Assembly (NCBI GenBank): GCA_022822785.1
Contig: JAJEAL010000134.1
Location: 170,600-234,599, forward strand
Direction of reading: 5' to 3'
Length of the DNA stretch: 64,000 bases
Source: Candidatus Poribacteria bacterium
GTDB taxonomy: Bacteria; Poribacteria; WGA-4E; PCPOR2b
Every line of letters begins with the position of its first letter. Position 1 is the stretch's first letter. The notes beneath the pieces are model-generated. The model searched no databases. It was not told where the DNA came from and saw nothing but the letters and a program-made list of their open reading frames with translations. The translations under genes and the position numbers were made by a program. Shown here one piece after another: positions 63,922-64,000 of the stretch.

Positions 63922-64000
63922 ATGAGATATTCACCCGATTTACGCAAACGTGTCCTTGATTTCATACAAGCCGGCGGCAGCAAAACAGAAGCCGCTCAAC
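63922..64000 (+). mobile_element. IS630-type transposase, N-terminal end (cut by window)
   Basis: The first 26 codons read MRYSPDLRKRVLDFIQAGGS and then KTEAAQ, the typical N-terminal helix-turn-helix of IS630 transposases. The rest lies beyond the right edge, so neither the catalytic DDE site nor the right end can be seen. The left end must lie within the preceding about 140 bases but was not identified. Confidence 0.75.

Overview
The window looks like chromosomal DNA of a Gram-negative-type bacterium from a little-cultured lineage. Supporting features are a complete System I (Ccm) cytochrome c maturation set, a lipoprotein, a C25 sortase-like peptidase with a type IX-style C-terminal domain, six-bladed TolB-like propellers, a Uma2-type nuclease, Gfo/Idh/MocA, sialidase and amidohydrolase genes, and many dispersed short repeats between genes. 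This mix recalls Candidatus Poribacteria and relatives, but that placement is an inference from gene content and no marker gene proves it. No rRNA, tRNA or CRISPR array was seen.

Layout. 1-3.7 kb: an NtrB/NtrC-like two-component pair, the kinase cut by the left edge, with the regulator gene bracketed by inverted copies of a MITE-like repeat. 3.8-11.8 kb: an accessory region with a DUF4198-type protein, two paralogous secreted micro-proteins carrying conserved untranslated hairpins, two paralogous TolB-like propellers, a TylF-type methyltransferase, a family 39 glycosyltransferase and long repeat-filled gaps. 11.9-17.3 kb: an HTH plus solute-binding fusion, two truncated genes meeting head to head, an SDR epimerase and an Eis-like acetyltransferase.

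17.4-34.95 kb is the centrepiece: about 17.5 kb on the minus strand behind a good promoter. It starts with the redox repressor rex, then hemB, hemL, a polyprenyl synthase, a double-domain siroheme-synthase-like protein, hemX, hemA, a 46-residue membrane micro-protein, hemC and a cobA-hemD fusion. It continues into ccmE, ccmF, ccmH, a CcmI-like protein, a carboxypeptidase-regulatory-like protein, ccmA, ccmB, ccmC and ccmD. Tetrapyrrole synthesis and haem attachment to cytochromes are thus joined in one apparent transcription unit under a probable NADH/NAD+ sensor. CcmE is the cysteine (CxxxY) type.

35-42.9 kb: a 2.1-kresidue C25 peptidase and a transglutaminase-like protein. 43-49.3 kb: a sugar isomerase, two linked DUF6178-like genes, a SLATT-like two-TM protein with a proline-rich micro-protein, purC, and a compact restriction-modification pair. 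49.3-57.3 kb: a lipoprotein, a D-aminoacylase-type enzyme, a Uma2 protein, and an overlapping xylB-moaC-(caspase-like/DUF3857/transglutaminase) unit. 57.4-64 kb: dnaJ, a sulfotransferase, a sialidase, an endonuclease III-like protein, a flavoprotein, a Gfo/Idh/MocA oxidoreductase and the first 26 codons of an IS630-type transposase cut by the right edge.

The most unusual elements are the leader-conserved, core-variable micro-protein pair with shared RNA hairpins, the rex-haem-ccm supercluster with its duplicated siroheme-synthase domain and micro-protein, the SLATT-like/micro-protein pair beside an R-M system, and several repeat families. One repeat family is read in frame as parts of signal peptides and another as parts of haem enzymes.
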